DNA of 64,000 nucleotides, from the NCBI RefSeq assembly GCF_018327705.1, contig NZ_BNEM01000001.1, forward strand, positions 4,154,001 through 4,218,000, given 5' to 3'. The notes below the pieces were generated by a model. That model was not told where the DNA came from and searched no databases. It saw only the letters and a program-made list of their open reading frames with translations. This DNA comes from Catellatospora sp. TT07R-123 (lineage in GTDB: Bacteria; Actinomycetota; Actinomycetes; Mycobacteriales; Micromonosporaceae). A program made the position numbers and the translations under genes. This document shows, in pieces, positions 1 to 8,452 of the stretch. Positions within the stretch are counted from its first letter, which is position 1. The number at the start of each line of letters is the position of its first letter.

Positions 1-1
1 C

Positions 2-772
2 AAGCTGGCCCGGCGCGCGCTGCTGCTGGCGCTGCTGTTCCCGCTCGCGGGCATGCAGGCCGACGCCAGCGCCGTGGCCACCACGATCCTGGGCATGTCC
101 AAGCGGGCCTTCTGGACCCTGACCGCGTGCGTGACCGCGCTGGTCCTGGGCGCGGCGGGCGTCGGCTTCGCCAACCTGGGCAACCCGGCGCCGCTGCCGC
201 TGCCGCCGCCGGTCGCCTCGCCCAGCGCCACCGCCTCGGCCTTCCCGACCTCGAGCCCGACCCCGTCGGACTCGCCGTCGCCGTCCCCGTCGCCCTCGGC
301 CTCCCCCTCGGCGTCCCCGACGCCGGCGCCGAGCCCGAGCAAGAGCCCGAAGCCGAAGCCGTCCGCATCGCCGTCGCCGACCATCCCGGTCGCGCCGGTG
401 ACCAGCCTCGCCCGCCCCGGCCTGTGCTGGTGGTACAAGGAGCAGTGCTTCCAGCAGGCGATCGGCTCGGAGGTGCGGGCCACGGTGATCGTCGCGCTGA
501 AGAACCCGGGCAAGTACACGCTGACGCTGCGCTTCGCCGTGGTGAACTCCGACGGCACGGAGCTGAACTACCCGGCGAAGACGGTGATCGTGCCGGTGGT
601 GGTGGACACGACGAAGGCGAACTTCAGCCACGTCGTGGACCTGACCGGCATGACGTTGCCCTGCAACACCTACCTGGAGATGTCGATCCGGAGCCAGTTC
701 GGTGGACCGGTCATTCCGAGCACCACCTACCCTGCTCCCATCATCCCGAATCAGGGCTGCATCATCGGCTGA
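2..772 (+). CDS. Pro/Ser-rich membrane-anchored protein, 5' end outside window
   Basis: The frame is open from the first bases, so the true start lies upstream. The visible part has two hydrophobic stretches (in-window residues about 6-16 and 36-55), then a long low-complexity linker of Pro, Ser, Ala and Lys (about 57-120), then a C-terminal domain of about 120 residues with Cys residues in CWWYKEQC and near the end. The layout suggests an extracytoplasmic domain held off the membrane by a wall-spanning linker. No catalytic motif is recognised. It ends 15 bp before a membrane pseudokinase, so the two probably form one operon. Function unknown. Confidence 0.75.
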   Translation, partial: KLARRALLLALLFPLAGMQADASAVATTILGMSKRAFWTLTACVTALVLGAAGVGFANLGNPAPLPLPPPVASPSATASAFPTSSPTPSDSPSPSPSPSASPSASPTPAPSPSKSPKPKPSASPSPTIPVAPVTSLARPGLCWWYKEQCFQQAIGSEVRATVIVALKNPGKYTLTLRFAVVNSDGTELNYPAKTVIVPVVVDTTKANFSHVVDLTGMTLPCNTYLEMSIRSQFGGPVIPSTTYPAPIIPNQGCIIG

Positions 773-787
773 AAGGACGGCTCCGCC

Positions 788-2308
788 GTGGCGGACATGA
801 TCGGCGGTAAGTACACCGTACGGGGGCAGGGGCGGCCCGGACGGCTCGGCACCTGGCACGTGCTGTCCACTGAGGACGGCAAGGTGCGCGGCGGAGTGCG
901 GCTGGAAGAGCGCGCACTGGCCGATCACGCGACCGCCCAGCGGGTCGGCGAGGTGGTGCAGGCCGTGGCGGCGCTGCGCCTGCCGGGCCTGCTCAACGTG
1001 ACCGAGCAGCTCGTCGACGGCCGGTACACCTGGCTGATCACCTCGGCATCACCGTCGCCGACGCTGGCGCAGGTGATCGCCTCGGGCGTGCCGGTGCCGC
1101 CCGAGGTGCCGCTGCTGATCGCCACTGACACCGCGCAGACGCTGCTGAAGCTGCACGAGGCCGGGCGGGCGCATGGCGACCTGCGCCCGGAGACGATCGT
1201 GCTCAGCGGCGCCGGGGCGGCGCTGCTGGCCGAGACCGGATACACGCACGCGCTCGCGGGCACCACTGCCGGGCCGGGCCACGACACGGCGGGCTGGGCG
1301 AAACTGCTCAACTACCTGGCCTCCGGCAACACCGACCCGGCCGTGGCGCAGCTGCTGCGCCAGGCCGCCCAGCAGGCGGAGGCGACCGGCGGCAGCGCCG
1401 GGCTGACCTCCGCGCTGCCGGTGCTGACCTCCGGCGGGGCGAAGGTGGCCGGGTTCGGCGACCGCGGGGCCGTCAAGGCCCTGGCCGCGAACGCGACGGC
1501 CGCCGCGGCGGGCCCGGTGCCGGTCAGCGCACCGCCGGTGGCACTGCCGCCCGTGTCGCCGGGCAGCGAGGCGACGGTGAAGCTGGTCGGCGGCTCCCAG
1601 TCGGCCCCCGTGCCGCCCCGGCAGGCGCCCGCCGGAGTGCCGCCGCAGGCTGCGCCCGTACCCCCGCAACAGCCGGCACCGCCGGTGGCCGCACCGGCCG
1701 TCGCACCCGACGGGGCGACCCGCCTGGGCAACCGCGCCGCCGAGGAACAGCGCCGGGCCGCGAGCGGGCCGCCGGCCGCACCGCAGTCGGCGCAGCCGGA
1801 CGTCAACCTGCGCTTCGGCCAAGGGGTGCCGCCCGCGCCGCCCGCGTGGCAGCTCGCCGCGGCGGCCAACGCCCGGCCGCCGCGCAAGCGGTCGGCCTCG
1901 CGCCGCATCATCGGGTTCCTCAGCGCGCTGATGCTGGTCGCGCTGCTGGTGGCGGTGGGCTACAAGGGCTGGCAGTGGTGGCAGTCGCGCAACCCGGTCG
2001 CGGTGACCGCCATCGACGTCAAGCTGGCCAAGCCGATCACCGACCAGTGCGACGTGAAGGTCGACCTGGTCGGCACGATCAGGACCGACGGCGGCGCGGG
2101 CAAGGTCACCTACGAGTGGGTGCGGATGGACGGGCAGAGCTCCGGTGCGCTGGAGCAGACGTTCCGCTCCGGCCAGACCAGCGCCGAGGTCCACCTGTAC
2201 TGGGACTTCAAGGGCGAGGGCACCAAGGAGGCCAGCGCCACCCTGCGCGTGCTCGGCCCGCCCACGGTCGAGGGCTCGACCGCGTTCACGTACCACTGCA
2301 AGCGATAA
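788..2308 (+). CDS. membrane-anchored protein kinase-like (pseudokinase) protein
   Basis: A 506-residue protein. The first 210 residues look like a degenerate Ser/Thr kinase fold. HGDLRPE (129-135) stands where kinases have HRDLKPxN, and I see no glycine-rich loop, VAIK lysine or DFG, so catalysis is doubtful. A Pro/Ala linker (240-365) leads to one transmembrane helix (about 373-395) and an outside domain with two Cys. GTG start with AAGGA 9 nt upstream. The arrangement resembles actinobacterial PknB-like receptors and MviN-type pseudokinases. It may be a scaffold or sensor with the preceding membrane protein (inference). Confidence 0.7.
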   Translation: MADMIGGKYTVRGQGRPGRLGTWHVLSTEDGKVRGGVRLEERALADHATAQRVGEVVQAVAALRLPGLLNVTEQLVDGRYTWLITSASPSPTLAQVIASGVPVPPEVPLLIATDTAQTLLKLHEAGRAHGDLRPETIVLSGAGAALLAETGYTHALAGTTAGPGHDTAGWAKLLNYLASGNTDPAVAQLLRQAAQQAEATGGSAGLTSALPVLTSGGAKVAGFGDRGAVKALAANATAAAAGPVPVSAPPVALPPVSPGSEATVKLVGGSQSAPVPPRQAPAGVPPQAAPVPPQQPAPPVAAPAVAPDGATRLGNRAAEEQRRAASGPPAAPQSAQPDVNLRFGQGVPPAPPAWQLAAAANARPPRKRSASRRIIGFLSALMLVALLVAVGYKGWQWWQSRNPVAVTAIDVKLAKPITDQCDVKVDLVGTIRTDGGAGKVTYEWVRMDGQSSGALEQTFRSGQTSAEVHLYWDFKGEGTKEASATLRVLGPPTVEGSTAFTYHCKR

Positions 2309-2320
2309 GGGGCTGCGCAT

Positions 2321-2381
2321 GATCGGCGTCGCGGGTCAGGATGTGCGGTAGACAACCGCTTCTTGACCCGGGACGCCGATC
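2321..2381 (+). repeat. 61-bp GATC-bounded palindromic element, family I copy 1
   Basis: Imperfect palindrome that begins GATCGGCGTC and ends GACGCCGATC, with inner arms GGGTCAGGA and TTGACCC. It is exactly 61 bp, like the copies at 2922, 10291 and 36658. Its last base touches the ATG of the macro-domain gene, so a folded transcript would bury that gene's initiation region. Confidence 0.8.
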
Positions 2382-2891
2382 ATGCTGGTAACCCTGCTCC
2401 AGGGCGACATCACCGCGCAGCAGGTGGACGCCGTCGTCAACGCCGCGAACTCGTCGCTGCTCGGCGGCGGCGGGGTCGACGGCGCCATCCACCGCAAGGG
2501 CGGCCCGGAGATCCTCGCCGAGTGCCGCGCGCTGCGCGCCTCGCACTACGGGCGCGGTCTCGGCACCGGCCAGGCCGTCGCCACCACGGCCGGGCGGTTG
2601 CCCGCGCGCTGGGTGGTGCACACCGTCGGCCCCGTCTACAGCCGCACCGAGGACCGCAGTGAGCTGCTGCGCGACTGCTACCGCAACGCGCTGCGGGTCG
2701 CGGGCGGGCTGGGCGCGCGTACGGTCGCCTTCCCGCTGATCTCGTCGGGCATCTACGGCTGGCCGGTCGACGACGCCGTCCGCCAAGCGCTGTCGGTGCT
2801 GCGCACCGCCGAGACGAGCGTCGAGGAGGCGCGGCTGATCCTTTACGACGCCGCGACATACCGCATCGCGGAGCAGGTCGCAGCCGCGTGA
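2382..2891 (+). CDS. macro domain protein (O-acetyl-ADP-ribose deacetylase type)
   Basis: The 169-residue protein is essentially one macro domain. Residues 7-37 hold the ADP-ribose site: QGDIT, then NAAN (20-23) and a GGGGVDGAIH loop (28-37). HTVGP and SSGIYGWP further on close the pocket, as in the YmdB class that hydrolyses O-acetyl-ADP-ribose or removes ADP-ribose from acidic residues. The start is fixed by these N-terminal motifs. Only a weak GGGA precedes the ATG, and the whole upstream gap is a 61-bp palindrome, so expression may depend on that structure. It follows the pseudokinase in the same direction. Confidence 0.9.
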   Translation: MLVTLLQGDITAQQVDAVVNAANSSLLGGGGVDGAIHRKGGPEILAECRALRASHYGRGLGTGQAVATTAGRLPARWVVHTVGPVYSRTEDRSELLRDCYRNALRVAGGLGARTVAFPLISSGIYGWPVDDAVRQALSVLRTAETSVEEARLILYDAATYRIAEQVAAA

Positions 2892-2921
2892 CCCGCGCCC
2901 GCCCTGCGGGCGGCGTTGGGT

Positions 2922-2982
2922 GATCGGTGTTTGCGGTCAGAACCTGCTGCTGGAGTGTCGGAAATGACCGCAGGCGGCGATC
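2922..2982 (+). repeat. 61-bp GATC-bounded element, family I copy 2
   Basis: Begins GATCGGTGTTTGCGGTCAG and ends TGACCGCAGGCGGCGATC. It is 61 bp, the same as the other family I copies. It lies between the convergent macro-domain and YbjN genes and overlaps the terminator-like hairpin at 2969-3006. Confidence 0.8.
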
Positions 2983-3006
2983 TTCGCGGGAAGATCGCCG
3001 CCTGCG
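2969..3006. terminator. bidirectional terminator hairpin
   Basis: Perfect 16-bp stem (2969-2984 with 2991-3006) and a six-base loop, placed between two converging genes. It shares its left arm with the 61-bp repeat. Confidence 0.7.
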
Positions 3007-3094
3007 GGCGGAAAGTGGGCGGCGGCGGCCGGGATGAGAAGGGCGGCGGGTTCGACCTTTGGGAGTGTTGCGTGAGCCTGCTGACCGTGGCGGG

Positions 3095-3613
3095 TCAGCT
3101 GGCGTCGTGCTCGGTCGGCGCCCCGTCGGCGGCGGTGAAGAGGTGCTGGAAGGCGCGGAGGTTGTCGGTGGGCTCGCCGCGGCTCACCCGCCACTGCCAC
3201 TCGCGCTTGATCGCGGTGGCGAAGCCGAGCTCCAGCAGCGTGTCGAAGGACTCGTCGGCGGCGGCGAGCACCGCCCCGAGCAGGCGGTCCAGCTCGGTCT
3301 CGGTGACCGCGGCCAGCGGCAGGCGGCCGGTCAGGTACACGTCGCCGACCGCGTCGATGGTGAACGCGACCCCGTAGAGCTTGGCGTTGCGGCGCAGCAG
3401 CCAGGCCCACACCGCCTCGCGGTTCTCGTCGGGCTGGCGCACCACGAACGCCTCGATCCGCAGCGCGTGCTCGCCGACGATCAGGTTCACGTTGGTCTTG
3501 AGCTTGTGCGTGCCGGGCAGGGTCACCACGTACGACGAGGCGCCGGTGCGGTCCAGGGGCAGCTCGGCGCAGGCCCGTTCGATCTGGGCGCAGGCGTCGG
3601 CGACGGTCGCCAT
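3095..3613 (-). CDS. YbjN domain-containing protein
   Basis: A 172-residue cytoplasmic protein of the YbjN type (type III secretion chaperone-like fold), with no catalytic motif. The start is placed at the ATG that overlaps the stop of mshA (GTGATG). A GTG one codon earlier is also possible. The overlap implies translational coupling to mshA, the first enzyme of mycothiol synthesis. The role in that pathway is unknown. The gene ends about 90 bp from a strong hairpin. Confidence 0.8.
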   Translation of the reverse strand: MATVADACAQIERACAELPLDRTGASSYVVTLPGTHKLKTNVNLIVGEHALRIEAFVVRQPDENREAVWAWLLRRNAKLYGVAFTIDAVGDVYLTGRLPLAAVTETELDRLLGAVLAAADESFDTLLELGFATAIKREWQWRVSRGEPTDNLRAFQHLFTAADGAPTEHDAS

Positions 3614-4884
3614 CACCAGCGCCCGCAGGTGGTGAGCTCCAGCTCGCGGCGGGCGCGGTGCTCGGTCATCGCCTCACCATAGACGGACAGCAGGCTCTGG
3701 GCCGTACGGTCCCAGGAGAAGTCGTGCGCGTGCCGCACCGCGCCCGCCGACAGCTCGGCCAGCCGCAAGGGTTCGGCGAGCAGCCGGTCGAGCACGCGGC
3801 CCCAGACGACCGGGTCGTGCCCGTCGACGAGCACGCCGCTGATGCCGTCGCGCACCGCGGTGACCAGGCCGCCGACCGCGGCCGCCACCACGGGCGTGCC
3901 GCAGGCCTGGGCCTCCAGCGCGACCAGCCCGAACGACTCGTTGTGCGAGGGCACCGCGACCACGTCGGCGGCCCGGTACACGTCGGCGAGCCGGTCGCCG
4001 GACTGCGGCGGCAGGAAGCGGACCCGGTCGTGCACGCCGAGCACCTGGGCCAGTTCGATCAGCGCGGTCGGCCGGTCGAGGCCCGAGCCGCTGGGGCCGC
4101 CCACGATCAGCGCGGTGACGCCGGTCGTCTCGGCCAGGGCGCGGATGAGCACGTCGGGGGCCTTGAGCGGCTGGATGCGGCCCACGAACGCGACGATCTT
4201 GTCGGTGGCGGGCAGGCCGAGGCGGGCGCGGGCGGCCGCGCGGTCGCCGGGGCGGAAGCGGTCCAGGTCGACGCCGGGGGCGACCACGGCGACGCGGTCG
4301 AGCGGGGCGCCGTACAGGTCGACGAGCTCGCGGGCCTCGGTCGGGGTGTTCGCGACGAGCCGGTCGGCCTGCTCGACCACCTGCTCCTCGCCGACGACCC
4401 GGCCCATCGGCTCGGCCCGGTCCCCCGCCGCCAGCTGGAGGTTCTTCACCTTGGCCAGGGTGTGCGCGGTGTGCACCAGCGGCACGCCCCAGCGGTCCTT
4501 GGCCAGCCAGCCGACCTGGCCCGACAGCCAGTAGTGCGAGGCCAGCAGGTCGTAGTAGCCCGGCGGGCGGGACGCCTCGACGCCCAGCACCCCGTGCGTG
4601 AACGCGCACAGCTGGGCGGGCAGGTCCTCCTTGGCCAGGCCCTCGAACGGGCCGGCGCTGATGTGGCGCACGAGCACGCCGGGGGCGAGCTCGGTGCGCG
4701 GCGGCAGGTCCCGGCCGGTCGTGCGGGTGAAGATCTCGATCTCGACGCCGGCTCTGGCCAGGCGCTTGGACACCTCGACGATGTACACGTTCATGCCGCC
4801 GGCGTCCCCGGTGCCCGGTTGGTGCAGGGGCGAGGTGTGCACGGAGAGCATCGCCAGTCGCCGTGGGAGGGATCGAGAGCTCAC
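3613..4884 (-). CDS. mshA: D-inositol-3-phosphate glycosyltransferase MshA
   Basis: MshA transfers GlcNAc from UDP-GlcNAc to inositol 3-phosphate, the first committed step of mycothiol synthesis in the cytoplasm. The 423-residue GT-B protein has the MshA-specific N-terminal stretch [14 protein letters not shown] (about 21-34), [11 protein letters not shown] in the donor domain, and the GT4 signature [15 protein letters not shown]. The GTG at 4884 gives the usual family length; the open frame runs on upstream but that part reads as noise. Its stop overlaps the YbjN start. It diverges from the SDR gene across 99 bp. Confidence 0.95.
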   Translation of the reverse strand: MSSRSLPRRLAMLSVHTSPLHQPGTGDAGGMNVYIVEVSKRLARAGVEIEIFTRTTGRDLPPRTELAPGVLVRHISAGPFEGLAKEDLPAQLCAFTHGVLGVEASRPPGYYDLLASHYWLSGQVGWLAKDRWGVPLVHTAHTLAKVKNLQLAAGDRAEPMGRVVGEEQVVEQADRLVANTPTEARELVDLYGAPLDRVAVVAPGVDLDRFRPGDRAAARARLGLPATDKIVAFVGRIQPLKAPDVLIRALAETTGVTALIVGGPSGSGLDRPTALIELAQVLGVHDRVRFLPPQSGDRLADVYRAADVVAVPSHNESFGLVALEAQACGTPVVAAAVGGLVTAVRDGISGVLVDGHDPVVWGRVLDRLLAEPLRLAELSAGAVRHAHDFSWDRTAQSLLSVYGEAMTEHRARRELELTTCGRW

Positions 4885-4983
4885 GAGGCGATCAACAGCC
4901 GGGAGCGCCCGCGTCTTCCCGACCGGGGCGTGACGTGGATCGCAGCGGGTCGCGCCGAGCAGGCGGCGGCTTAGGATCTGCTC

Positions 4984-5730
4984 ATGTCGTACCAGAAGAT
5001 CGCGGTCGTGTCGGGAGCCTCCAGCGGCATCGGGGCGGCCACCGCCCGCAGCCTGGCCCAGGCCGGCTACCACGTGTTCGCGCTGGCCCGCCGCACCGAC
5101 CGGGTCGAGGCGCTCGCCAAGGAGATCAATGGTACGGCCGTGACCTGCGACGTGACCGACGATGCCGCGGTGGCGGCGTTCGCGGCCACGGTCGGGCGGG
5201 TGGACCTGCTGGTCAACAACGCGGGCGGCGCGGTCGGCGCCGACCCGGTCGCCACCGCCGGGGTCGCCGACTGGCAGGCGATGTTCGACGTCAACGTGCT
5301 CGGCACGCTGCGCCTGACCAAGGCCCTGCTGCCCGCCCTGACCGCCTCCGGCGCAGGCACCATCGTCACGGTCAGCTCGACCGCGGGCCTGATCGTGTAC
5401 GAGGGCGGCGGCGGCTACGCCGCGGCCAAGCACGCCCAGACCGCCCTGGTCGAGACCCTGCGCCTGGAACTGTGCGGCCAGCCCGTCCGCGTCGTCGAGA
5501 TCGACCCCGGCATGGTCAAGACCGACGAGTTCGCGGTCAACCGCTTCGCCGGCGACACCACCCGCGCCGCCGCCATCTACCAGGGCGTAGCCAACCCCCT
5601 GACGGCCGAGGACATCGCCACCTGCATCACCTGGACCGCCGAACTCCCCCACCACGTCAACATCGACCGCATGGTCGTCCGCCCCCTGGCCCAAGCCGCC
5701 CAACACAAGGTCCACCGCACCACCGCCTGA
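4984..5730 (+). CDS. short-chain dehydrogenase/reductase (classical SDR)
   Basis: A 248-residue NAD(P)-dependent oxidoreductase. GASSGIG (11-17) binds the cofactor, NNAG (78-81) stabilises the fold, and Ser131 or Ser132, Tyr145 and Lys149 (YxxxK) form the catalytic set. Overall it resembles YdfG-like 3-hydroxy acid dehydrogenases; the substrate cannot be read from the sequence. A -10 box TAGGAT (4972-4977) ends 6 nt before the ATG and there is no Shine-Dalgarno, so the mRNA is probably leaderless. It is followed by a family II repeat. Confidence 0.9.
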   Translation: MSYQKIAVVSGASSGIGAATARSLAQAGYHVFALARRTDRVEALAKEINGTAVTCDVTDDAAVAAFAATVGRVDLLVNNAGGAVGADPVATAGVADWQAMFDVNVLGTLRLTKALLPALTASGAGTIVTVSSTAGLIVYEGGGGYAAAKHAQTALVETLRLELCGQPVRVVEIDPGMVKTDEFAVNRFAGDTTRAAAIYQGVANPLTAEDIATCITWTAELPHHVNIDRMVVRPLAQAAQHKVHRTTA

Positions 5731-5753
5731 CCCCTCCACCCCGTCCCTCCCGC

Positions 5754-5814
5754 GTCGATCATGAACTTATGGCACGGGTCGACGGTGTGTCGTGTGCACA
5801 GCTTCCTGATCGAC
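5754..5814 (+). repeat. 61-bp element, family II copy 1
   Basis: Begins GTCGATCATGAAC and ends TTCCTGATCGAC. It sits 24 bp after the SDR stop codon. Its terminal arms pair perfectly through C and G, where other copies use T and A, a compensatory change that supports a folded role. Confidence 0.85.
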
Positions 5815-5830
5815 GGGCTGGGGTGAGCCG

Positions 5831-6610
5831 GTGAAGGTGCAGGGGGAGATCACCAGGGGGACGACTAATCCGAACCGGCTGCGGCGGGTGGATCGGTGGA
5901 TCGCCTGGTGGTGTGGGCGGGCGCTGCGCGACGCGGCTGAGCCGCTGGTGGTGGACCTCGGGTATGGCGCCACGCCGATCACGGCGGTGGAGCTGCGGGC
6001 GCGGCTCGCGCGCGTACGCCCGGATGTGCGCGTCACCGGGTTGGAGATCGACCCGGCCCGGGTCGCCGCGGCGCAGCCCGCGGCCGATCCGCCCGGCCTG
6101 ACCTTCGCCCGCGGCGGGTTCGAGCTGGCCGGCTTGCGGCCCGTCGTGGTCCGGGCCTTCAACGTCCTGCGCCAGTATGACGAGAGCGCCGTCCCCGGCG
6201 CCTGGACCACCGTCACCGCCGCCCTGGCCCCCGGCGGCTGGCTCGTCGAGGGCACCTGCGACGAGCTCGGCCGCCTCGGCAGCTGGGTCGCCCTGCCCGC
6301 CGGGTCGGCCGTCCCGGCCACCCTAACCCTCGCCGCCAAACTGGCGACGCTGGAGTCCCCCGCCACGTTCGCCGAGCGCCTGCCCAAGGCCCTGATCCAC
6401 CGCAACGTCCCCGGCGAGCCCGTGCACGACCTGCTACGCGCCCTCGACGACGCGTGGCGCCACGCCGCCCCGCTGGCCGTGTTCGGCCCGCGCCAGCGCT
6501 GGCTCGACACGGTGTCCCGGCTGCACGCAAGCGGCTGGCCCGTCCTGGACACCCGCCACCGCTGGCGCCTGGGCGAACTGACGGTCCCCTGGCCCGGCAC
6601 CCGCCACTGA
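5831..6610 (+). CDS. class I SAM-dependent methyltransferase-like protein
   Basis: A 259-residue protein with VDLGYGATP (41-49) as motif I of a Rossmann-type methyltransferase and TGLEIDPAR about 25 residues later, where an acidic residue would hold the SAM ribose. The C-terminal half lacks a recognisable substrate domain. The GTG start is the first in a frame that begins just after the family II repeat. Target unknown; it is often annotated only as a class I methyltransferase. It faces a repeat-rich convergent gap. Confidence 0.8.
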   Translation: MKVQGEITRGTTNPNRLRRVDRWIAWWCGRALRDAAEPLVVDLGYGATPITAVELRARLARVRPDVRVTGLEIDPARVAAAQPAADPPGLTFARGGFELAGLRPVVVRAFNVLRQYDESAVPGAWTTVTAALAPGGWLVEGTCDELGRLGSWVALPAGSAVPATLTLAAKLATLESPATFAERLPKALIHRNVPGEPVHDLLRALDDAWRHAAPLAVFGPRQRWLDTVSRLHASGWPVLDTRHRWRLGELTVPWPGTRH

Positions 6611-6642
6611 CCACACCCCGCGCCCCACGCCACGCCGCACCC

Positions 6643-6752
6643 CGCGCCCCGCCACGTCCCGCGTCCCGCGCCCCGCCACGTCCCGCGTCCCGCGCCCCGC
6701 CACGTCCCGCGTCCCGCGCCCCGCGTCCCGCGCCCCGCGCCCCGCGCCCCGG
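6643..6752. repeat. 24-bp tandem repeat array
   Basis: Three perfect 24-bp copies (6643-6666, 6667-6690, 6691-6714) built from CGCGCCCCGCCACG and TCCCGCGTCC, followed by a decaying run of CGCGCCCC units. Such arrays readily change copy number. Confidence 0.85.
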
Positions 6753-6753
6753 C

Positions 6754-6827
6754 GATCATGCACTTTCGGGGAAAGTGCTGGAAAAGGGCTCAAGATTCCA
6801 GCACATTCCCCGAAAGTGCACTCGATC
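6754..6827. repeat. 74-bp GATC-bounded hairpin
   Basis: Arms 6759-6783 and 6796-6820 match at 24 of 25 positions, and GATC stands at both outer ends. Each arm also contains its own small palindrome, GCACTTTCGGGGAAAGTGC in the left arm. It may end transcription from both sides. Confidence 0.8.
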
Positions 6828-6852
6828 ATGGCGAGCGAGCGAGCGGGCGAGC

Positions 6853-6927
6853 GTGGCGCGGCGCGTGGCGCGGCGCGTGGCGCGGCGCGTGGCGCGGCGC
6901 GTGGCGGGGCGCGGCGCGTGGCGGGGC
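6853..6927. repeat. 12-bp tandem repeat array
   Basis: Four perfect GTGGCGCGGCGC units (6853-6900) followed by two variant units. The variants contain CGTGGCGGGGCG, the reverse complement of CGCCCCGCCACG in the 24-bp array on the other side of the hairpin. Confidence 0.8.
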
Positions 6928-6945
6928 TGTCGACGGGGGTGGGGG

Positions 6946-7074
6946 CTAGCGGTGGGGGCGGTAGCGGCCGCCGAGGTACCAGCCGAGGCCTGCGCAGACC
7001 AGGAACAGCAGGATGGCCTTGGGCGGCGGCACCACATCGGTCCCGGCGGCGATGGCGAGAGCCGCCTCAGTCAT
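6946..7074 (-). CDS. 42-residue single-span membrane protein
   Basis: A small frame starting MTEAALAIAAG with one hydrophobic helix (about 20-36) and a basic tail ending GRYRPHR. Its ATG overlaps the TGA of the preceding 62-residue gene (AATGACTGA), so translation is likely coupled. The short charged tail after the helix suggests a cytoplasmic C-terminus. No family recognised. Support comes from the overlap, sensible membrane topology and lack of a competing frame. Confidence 0.55.
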   Translation of the reverse strand: MTEAALAIAAGTDVVPPPKAILLFLVCAGLGWYLGGRYRPHR

Positions 7075-7255
7075 TGGAGGGCTCGCGGTGGTCGCCCCAG
7101 CCCATGACGATGGCGTAGACGAGCAGGCCCAGCCCCAGCGCGACGAGTCCGGCGCCGATGAACAGGGAGGCGTTCAGGGGTATGTCGAGCTGCTGGTAGT
7201 AGTCCAGCAGCGCCGGCAGCTCCGCGATGTGACTCACATCGGACGTAACGATCAT
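7067..7255 (-). CDS. small single-span membrane protein
   Basis: A 62-residue protein with a short soluble N-terminus (LLDYYQQLDIP), one transmembrane helix (about 32-52) and an acidic tail. The ATG at 7255 is preferred over a TTG three codons earlier, because the TTG lies inside the small palindrome CGCCCTTTTGGGCG that follows murB. It lies just after murB on the same strand and overlaps the next tiny membrane gene. The pair may be a two-part membrane complex (inference). Function unknown. Confidence 0.6.
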   Translation of the reverse strand: MIVTSDVSHIAELPALLDYYQQLDIPLNASLFIGAGLVALGLGLLVYAIVMGWGDHREPSND

Positions 7256-7274
7256 TACGCCCAAAAGGGCGCAA

Positions 7275-8330
7275 TCAGAACTCGCAGCTCACCAGCACCG
7301 GCTCCGGCCGCAGCGTCACCCCGAACCGCTCGTGCACGCCGTCGCGGATCTCCGCCGCCAGCGCCAGCAGGTCCGCCGTCGTGCCGCCGCCCGGGTGGGT
7401 CAGCGCCAGCGCGTGCTTCGACGAGATCGCGACCGGCCCGCGCCGGTACCCCTTGCCGAACCCGGCCTGCTCGATCAGCCACGCCGCGCTGAGCTTCACC
7501 ACGCCGTCCGCACCCGGCCACGCCGGCGGCTCCAGCTCCCCGGCCCGCTCCCGCAGCCCGGCGTACGCCTGCGAGCTGAGGATCGGGTTCACGAAGAACG
7601 AGCCCACCGACCGCGTGTCCGGATCGGTCGGGTCCAGCACCATGCCCTTGCTCCGGCGCAGCTCCAGCACCGCCTCGCGCACCTTGTCCAGCGGCGCCCG
7701 CTCGCCCAGCTCGACCCCGAGCACCCGGGCCAGCTCCGCGTACGCCACCGGCCCGGACAGGCCGTCCTGGCGCAGCCGGAACACCACGTCCAGCACCACC
7801 CAGCGGTCGGTGTACTTGAACACGCTGTTGCGGAACTCGAACCGGCACTCCTCGGGCGTGAACTGCCGGATCTCGCCCTCGGTGCGGTCGTACACGGTGA
7901 CGGACTCGACGGTCTGCGACACGTCCTGCCCGTACGCCCCCACGTTCTGGATCGGCGTCGAGCCCGCCGCGCCCGGCACGCCCGACATCGCCTCGATGCC
8001 GGACCAGCCCGCGGCGACCGTCTGGGCCACGGCGTCGTCCCACGGGTGCCCGGCGGCCATCCGCACCGACACGTCGTCGCCGTCGCGGCCGGTCACGGTC
8101 ACGCCGGACGAGCGGACGAGCACCACCGTGCCCGGGAACCCGGCGTCGCCGATCACCACGTTGCTGCCCCCGGCCAGCAGCAGGACCGGCTCGCCGGAGC
8201 GGCCGGCGTCGCGTACCGCCGCCACGATCTCGTCCGAGCTGCCGGCCGTGACCAGCTTCCCGGCCGGGCCGCCCAGTCCGAGGGTGGTCAGGTCGGCGAG
8301 GGCGGGGCGGGCGAGACTATTGTCAGACAC
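7275..8330 (-). CDS. murB: UDP-N-acetylenolpyruvoylglucosamine reductase MurB
   Basis: MurB reduces UDP-GlcNAc-enolpyruvate to UDP-MurNAc with NADPH and FAD, early in peptidoglycan synthesis. The 351-residue protein has LLAGGSNVV (51-59) and SGVPGAAGSTPIQNVGAYGQ (116-135) for FAD, SVGSFFVNP with the catalytic Ser, and a C-terminal RPEPVLV carrying the conserved Glu. A -10 box TAGTGT (8342-8337) ends 6 nt before the GTG, so the mRNA is probably leaderless. It stands apart from the dcw cluster, as usual in this order. Confidence 0.95.
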   Translation of the reverse strand: MSDNSLARPALADLTTLGLGGPAGKLVTAGSSDEIVAAVRDAGRSGEPVLLLAGGSNVVIGDAGFPGTVVLVRSSGVTVTGRDGDDVSVRMAAGHPWDDAVAQTVAAGWSGIEAMSGVPGAAGSTPIQNVGAYGQDVSQTVESVTVYDRTEGEIRQFTPEECRFEFRNSVFKYTDRWVVLDVVFRLRQDGLSGPVAYAELARVLGVELGERAPLDKVREAVLELRRSKGMVLDPTDPDTRSVGSFFVNPILSSQAYAGLRERAGELEPPAWPGADGVVKLSAAWLIEQAGFGKGYRRGPVAISSKHALALTHPGGGTTADLLALAAEIRDGVHERFGVTLRPEPVLVSCEF

Positions 8331-8452
8331 GTCACCACACTAGTGCGGCCACGGACGCGGGGTCGCGAGAGCGCCCAACGTCACCACGACGTCGTGCGGC
8401 GACCTGGTGCGGTAACGCGGACCCGGCGATGCGGACAGATGAGGACGGCGGC

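Larger units (their letters stand above)
6611..6945. other. 335-bp repeat-filled intergenic region
   Basis: There is no credible gene here. From left to right it holds a CCCGCG-rich tandem array, a large hairpin bounded by GATC, and a GTGGCGCGGCGC array whose sequence is roughly the reverse complement of the first array. The three are listed separately. Confidence 0.8.

Noticed and set aside
5754..5814. Short coding frame inside family II elements (MARFDGVSCA-like)
   Set aside because: The frame is a by-product of the repeat sequence; it has no start signal and runs into different sequence at each copy.
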